Source: Ensifer sp. MPMI2T (GTDB lineage Bacteria > Pseudomonadota > Alphaproteobacteria > Rhizobiales > Rhizobiaceae). Taken from it: a stretch of 64,000 bases of DNA. Where the stretch lies: the NCBI RefSeq assembly GCF_004827385.1, contig NZ_SRXN01000007.1:124001-188000 (forward strand), read 5' to 3'. Under the pieces are notes generated by a model that was not told where the DNA came from, searched no databases, and worked only from the letters and a program-made list of their open reading frames with translations. A program made the position numbers and the translations under genes. Below are positions 61,366 through 64,000 of this stretch, piece by piece (within the stretch, counting starts at the first letter, position 1; each line of letters opens with the position of its first letter).

Positions 61366-61919
61366 TTGACCGTCTTGTCCCGCATCAGCGGCACGCGCTT
61401 ACAGAACTCGTCGTCTGCCGCCGCTGGATTCAAGAGAGCAGAACGCGCCCGCTGGTCGACGTCCGAAAGCACAGCGCCGTTTGTGACTGTGCGCAGCGTA
61501 AAGCGGTTAGTCGCTTCGATGTTGACCATTGACTTGATACCTTCCGCGCTCGACTCGTCGGCAACATCAAGGTTGTCGATCTCGCCGGTAAAGACGACGA
61601 TCGCATCTCCGTCTGGCTGCTCCTCATCGTCGAGAAGCTGCAACTTCACGATAAACGGCGACCCTTGCACGCTTGTCGTCTCGTCGTAATCCCAGATGCT
61701 ATCGGCGGCCGATTGGCTCACCGAGATCAGAGACAACGCGAGTGTGAACGCCTCGCCGTTGATGGCAGCCTCGATCGACTGCAGCGCGTCTTCGGTGAAC
61801 TGCGCCGGCCGGTAGCTATTGCCCTCGATATCGATAAACGTGCCGCCAGAGCCATCCCAAATGCGGATGGTTTCGTCTGGCAACTCGATGTCGCAGAGGA
61901 TGCGCAAAGACTTAATCAT
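61350..61919 (-). CDS. Phage minor tail protein
   Basis: A 189-aa beta-rich protein starting MIKSLRILCDIELPDETIRI, with SYRPAQFTEDALQSIEAAIN and VVFTGEIDNLDVADESSAEG. Its place between the other minor tail gene and the NlpC-like gene matches DUF1833/DUF2163-type tail components. Stop/start contact with its upstream neighbour is direct (61919/61920). Confidence 0.7.
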   Translation of the reverse strand: MIKSLRILCDIELPDETIRIWDGSGGTFIDIEGNSYRPAQFTEDALQSIEAAINGEAFTLALSLISVSQSAADSIWDYDETTSVQGSPFIVKLQLLDDEEQPDGDAIVVFTGEIDNLDVADESSAEGIKSMVNIEATNRFTLRTVTNGAVLSDVDQRARSALLNPAAADDEFCKRVPLMRDKTVKWPNW

Positions 61920-62633
61920 TCATGCACCCAACGAAGACCAATAATCAACCGCCTCGACGAAGCTAACCGAAGGCAACGAGAACTTCCCGACCGCGTTCTG
62001 GTCGACATCCATGCCGCGGTCCTCCGCCAAGTGGCAAAGGCATGTCGGCTGGTCGAACTCTAGATCGGCGCCGGCAGGAATGAGCTCGCGCACAGACGGC
62101 GAAATCGGCACGGTCCAGATGTCACCAGCCACAGAAGTTACCGGCCCGGTTCGATAAAGGGCATGGTTGTATGAGAATCTGGCACCAACCAAGTTTGGCG
62201 CAGCGTTGATAATGCGCAACCGGATCGATGTTGCACCAACGGCAGTCACGCCGTCGGTGACGACCGAAATGGCACCCTGCGTGTACGGCGTGTCATCGTC
62301 AAAAAGACTGTCGTCGCTGTGGTCTGTCTCTATGACTGGCTCGAACTGCCCAGACGCATACGGAGCAGATAGCGACGACTGCACGCGAACCGCAATCAGA
62401 CCCGCCATGCCGCCTAGATGGTCTCGTATGGCCTCCCACGTCTGCCATTGCTCCCGACGGTTATTGCGCATGACAATACTGCCGTATGATATTTCCCAGA
62501 ATCCGAGGTCGGTTCGAGTTGAAGGCTGTATGCCCCCCAACGTTCGCCCGCCAGACCTTGAAAACGGAACAACGTTTGCCGACGCAGTCTGGGGTCTAAG
62601 AATACAAATCGGCCATTGAATAATGCCGGACAA
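61920..62633 (-). CDS. Phage minor tail protein
   Basis: A 237-aa protein, MSGIIQWPICILRPQTASAN, with RSGGRTLGGIQPSTRTDLGF and a beta-rich body ending SLPSVSFVEAVDYWSSLGA. Similar proteins lie directly before J in rhizobial siphoviruses. An AT-rich inserted gene separates it from the tape measure. Confidence 0.7.
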   Translation of the reverse strand: MSGIIQWPICILRPQTASANVVPFSRSGGRTLGGIQPSTRTDLGFWEISYGSIVMRNNRREQWQTWEAIRDHLGGMAGLIAVRVQSSLSAPYASGQFEPVIETDHSDDSLFDDDTPYTQGAISVVTDGVTAVGATSIRLRIINAAPNLVGARFSYNHALYRTGPVTSVAGDIWTVPISPSVRELIPAGADLEFDQPTCLCHLAEDRGMDVDQNAVGKFSLPSVSFVEAVDYWSSLGA

Positions 62634-62657
62634 TGGCGCGCCTCCTAAACACGAAGA

Positions 62658-62951
62658 TTAACCAGCAAGAGCATCGACAGGCTTAATGTTGTCGTTTGCG
62701 ACCGCAATAAAGCGCCATCCACGAGCTGAATTTCTTCTGCCTTTAATTATATCGTTGACCGAATTTGAATGTATGTCGTAAGTTGTATATAGCTCGTAGC
62801 GAGTGCAACTTACTGTTCCATATTCTTTGTGAGCGAAAACGTATATCGTTCTGTCGTACAGAGGATGCTTGTCGCCGGACGTTGACTCACTGAACAAAGC
62901 AAGATAGTGTAGTTTTACAAATTTGTCAAGTTGGGCGGAGCTTAACGCCAC
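62658..62951 (-). CDS. AT-rich inserted gene with NUMOD/IENR1-like C-terminus
   Basis: A frame of 97 aa (GTG start) between tape measure and minor tail genes, clearly richer in A+T than both. The C-terminal part CTRYELYTTYDIHSNSVNDI then IKGRRNSARGWRFIAVANDN resembles the NUMOD/IENR1 DNA-binding repeat of homing endonucleases. No nuclease domain is present. The promoter at 62901-62929 lies inside the first codons of this frame, so the true start may be downstream (for example TTG at 62897) or the promoter may not serve it. Confidence 0.55.
   Translation of the reverse strand: MALSSAQLDKFVKLHYLALFSESTSGDKHPLYDRTIYVFAHKEYGTVSCTRYELYTTYDIHSNSVNDIIKGRRNSARGWRFIAVANDNIKPVDALAG
62901..62929 (-). 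promoter_or_regulatory. Promoter with ACAAATTTGT palindrome at the AT-rich insert
   Basis: Minus strand: -35 TTGACA (62929-62924), 17-bp spacer, -10 TATCTT (62906-62901). The palindrome ACAAATTTGT is at 62917-62926. The 18-bp word CTTGACAAATTTGTAAAA is shared with the promoter of the protease operon. Confidence 0.75.
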
Positions 62952-64000
62952 TCCGCCCCACCTTTTTGCTGCTGATATTTTGAGACTGCAGCAGGTGCCT
63001 GCTGGTTTGCAGCCGACAGGATTTTCGGGCTAGCTGTCGCCACTTCTTGCTGGCTCACTTTTTTCACGTAAGCCTGCAACTTGCCCTCATCGTCGACGCT
63101 GACGCCAACTTGGACGCTAACGCCTTGCTGGCCGCCCATTGAGCCGCCTTTCGGAATTGCCGGAGTTTTGAACTTCACCGGGATGCTGCGACCATCGGGC
63201 AAAGGCACGGCTGCTTCCGGGCCAGCCTCACCGAAAATGGCCGCAGATCGAGAAACGCCACCGCGCGCAAACTTCTTCAGCGGTTGCGGTCTGCCGTGAG
63301 CGGCAATGCCGCCCTTTGCAAAACCAAAGATTCCGCCGAACAACCCGCCGAGGATGCCGCCACCAGCGCCGCCTCCAGTTCCAAAAACGGAGTTCAGCGC
63401 GACGTCAATCAGCTTATCGACGACCTTATCAAGCGCGTTGGCTAGCGCCTCTGCGGCAGACTTGCCGCTGCGAAGGTCAGAAATGAAGCCGCCAGTGATG
63501 TCCTTGGCAGAGTTTTTGAAGTCATCGGCCGCCCTGCGCACGTCCTCTTGGCTCTGCTGCAATTGCTCAGCGCTAGACGCCGCTCTCGCGTAACCTTCTG
63601 CCAGGGAGTTAATGCTGGCTTCTAGTTCCGGCGTGATTGTCAGTCCAGCCTGCTTCGCTGCGTTCAACAGATCCTGCTTTGACGCAGCAAATTCAACCGC
63701 GTAGCCGAAGTCGTCAACAAGTGGGTTTAGGCCGGCTTGAGCAGCAGTTTCGGCCTCAATCGCAGCCGTGCGCTCTCTGATTTGCTCAGTTTCGCGCTGG
63801 AATTCGTTTTCGCGTGAGCCTCCGCCGCCGCCCTTTTTTCTGCCGCCCCCGCCTTTGCCTTTGCTCGGTGGCGGCTTGAAGTCAGATACAGAAACTGGAG
63901 CAACAGCAGCCTTCTTGCGCTTGCCGCCCCTGGTGCGCGGGCCACCAAGGGAAGTCGAACCAGACTCCGGCACTGCCTCAACGCCGTTCGCGCCGACCTG
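62942..64000 (-). CDS. Phage tail tape measure protein, C-terminal part (runs off the window)
   Basis: The frame is open to position 64000, so only the C-terminal about 350 residues are seen. They include a Lys/Gly-rich linker (KGKGGGGRKKGGGGGSRENE), coiled-coil segments, a hydrophobic Gly-rich stretch (GGGILGGLFGGIFGFAKGGI) and FARGGVSRSAAIFGEAGPEA, the usual end of tape measure proteins. It sets tail length and is ejected with DNA. The stop overlaps the start of the inserted gene at 62951. Confidence 0.82.
   Translation of the reverse strand, partial: QVGANGVEAVPESGSTSLGGPRTRGGKRKKAAVAPVSVSDFKPPPSKGKGGGGRKKGGGGGSRENEFQRETEQIRERTAAIEAETAAQAGLNPLVDDFGYAVEFAASKQDLLNAAKQAGLTITPELEASINSLAEGYARAASSAEQLQQSQEDVRRAADDFKNSAKDITGGFISDLRSGKSAAEALANALDKVVDKLIDVALNSVFGTGGGAGGGILGGLFGGIFGFAKGGIAAHGRPQPLKKFARGGVSRSAAIFGEAGPEAAVPLPDGRSIPVKFKTPAIPKGGSMGGQQGVSVQVGVSVDDEGKLQAYVKKVSQQEVATASPKILSAANQQAPAAVSKYQQQKGGAEWR

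Larger units (their letters stand above)
45929..64000. mobile_element. Prophage integrated at tRNA-Thr (left part; continues past the window)
   Basis: From the tRNA to the window end the genes are phage-type and nearly all on the minus strand with start/stop overlaps: tape measure, minor tail proteins, tip protein, tail spike, endolysin, small membrane proteins, then an accessory/nucleotide operon that ends near the tRNA. No host housekeeping gene is present. The long-tail gene set (tape measure plus J-like protein) indicates a siphovirus-like temperate phage. No integrase, repressor, terminase, portal or capsid gene is seen, so these should lie beyond 64000 with attR. Confidence 0.92.

Overview
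The window looks like a chromosome segment of a Sinorhizobium/Ensifer-type alphaproteobacterium (Rhizobiales). The evidence is the gene order of a complete rhizobial chemotaxis operon with cheS, cheT, two cheY genes and visNR, a rhaRSTPQUK/rhaDI rhamnose locus, and GC-rich intergenic palindromic repeats of the RIME type.

Region 1 (1-22.5 kb) is the flagellar and chemotaxis cluster. On the minus strand, DUF1217-flgF-fliI-orf-flgB encode rod, export-ATPase and accessory parts. On the plus strand, motA-fliM-fliN-fliG encode the stator and the switch, and flhB plus an unknown partner gene follow. visN-visR encode the LuxR-type master regulators. fliF lies upstream of a cheT-cheD-cheY2-cheB-cheR-cheW-cheA-cheY1-cheS-icpA operon that is read icpA to cheT and is full of stop/start overlaps. 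The small orf between fliI and flgB carries an apparent single-base deletion.

Region 2 (23.2-34.3 kb) is L-rhamnose uptake and catabolism. A minus-strand operon holds the DeoR-type regulator RhaR, the periplasmic binding protein RhaS, the ABC ATPase RhaT, permeases RhaP/RhaQ, mutarotase RhaU and kinase RhaK. It is divergent from the bifunctional aldolase/dehydrogenase RhaD and the isomerase RhaI. The 200-bp divergent region holds repeated CAATCA/TGATTG half sites.

Region 3 (34.4-45.9 kb) is ordinary chromosome: small membrane proteins, a YbaK-type deacylase, a GlxA-type AraC regulator, a ceramide-glucosyltransferase-like enzyme, tRNA-Phe, then yacG, maf, infA, a low-molecular-weight phosphatase relative, UPF0262, hisD, a DUF2948 gene and murA, ending at tRNA-Thr(GGU).

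Region 4 (45.9-64 kb, running off the end) is a prophage placed directly after the 3' end of tRNA-Thr. Almost everything is read on the minus strand: tail tape measure (partial), minor tail proteins, an NlpC/P60-like protein, a tip protein J homologue, a beta-helix tail spike with an S74-type chaperone domain, a GH19-like endolysin and small membrane (lysis) genes, then a terminator. After the terminator a separate promoter drives a tightly overlapping accessory operon. That operon opens with an exported trypsin-like protease, a minimal MotA/TolQ/ExbB-like channel subunit, an ExbD-like protein carrying a DUF2135-like domain, and two small membrane proteins. It continues with small unknown proteins, an HTH-metallophosphoesterase, a MazG-like protein, an HD phosphohydrolase and a dNMP kinase. 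Integrase, repressor, terminase, portal and capsid genes are not in the window and would have to lie beyond 64 kb.

The most interesting points are the phage protease/proton-channel cassette, which I cannot match to a described system, and an 18-bp promoter/operator sequence with a perfect ACAAATTTGT palindrome that precedes both this operon and an AT-rich gene inserted among the tail genes.
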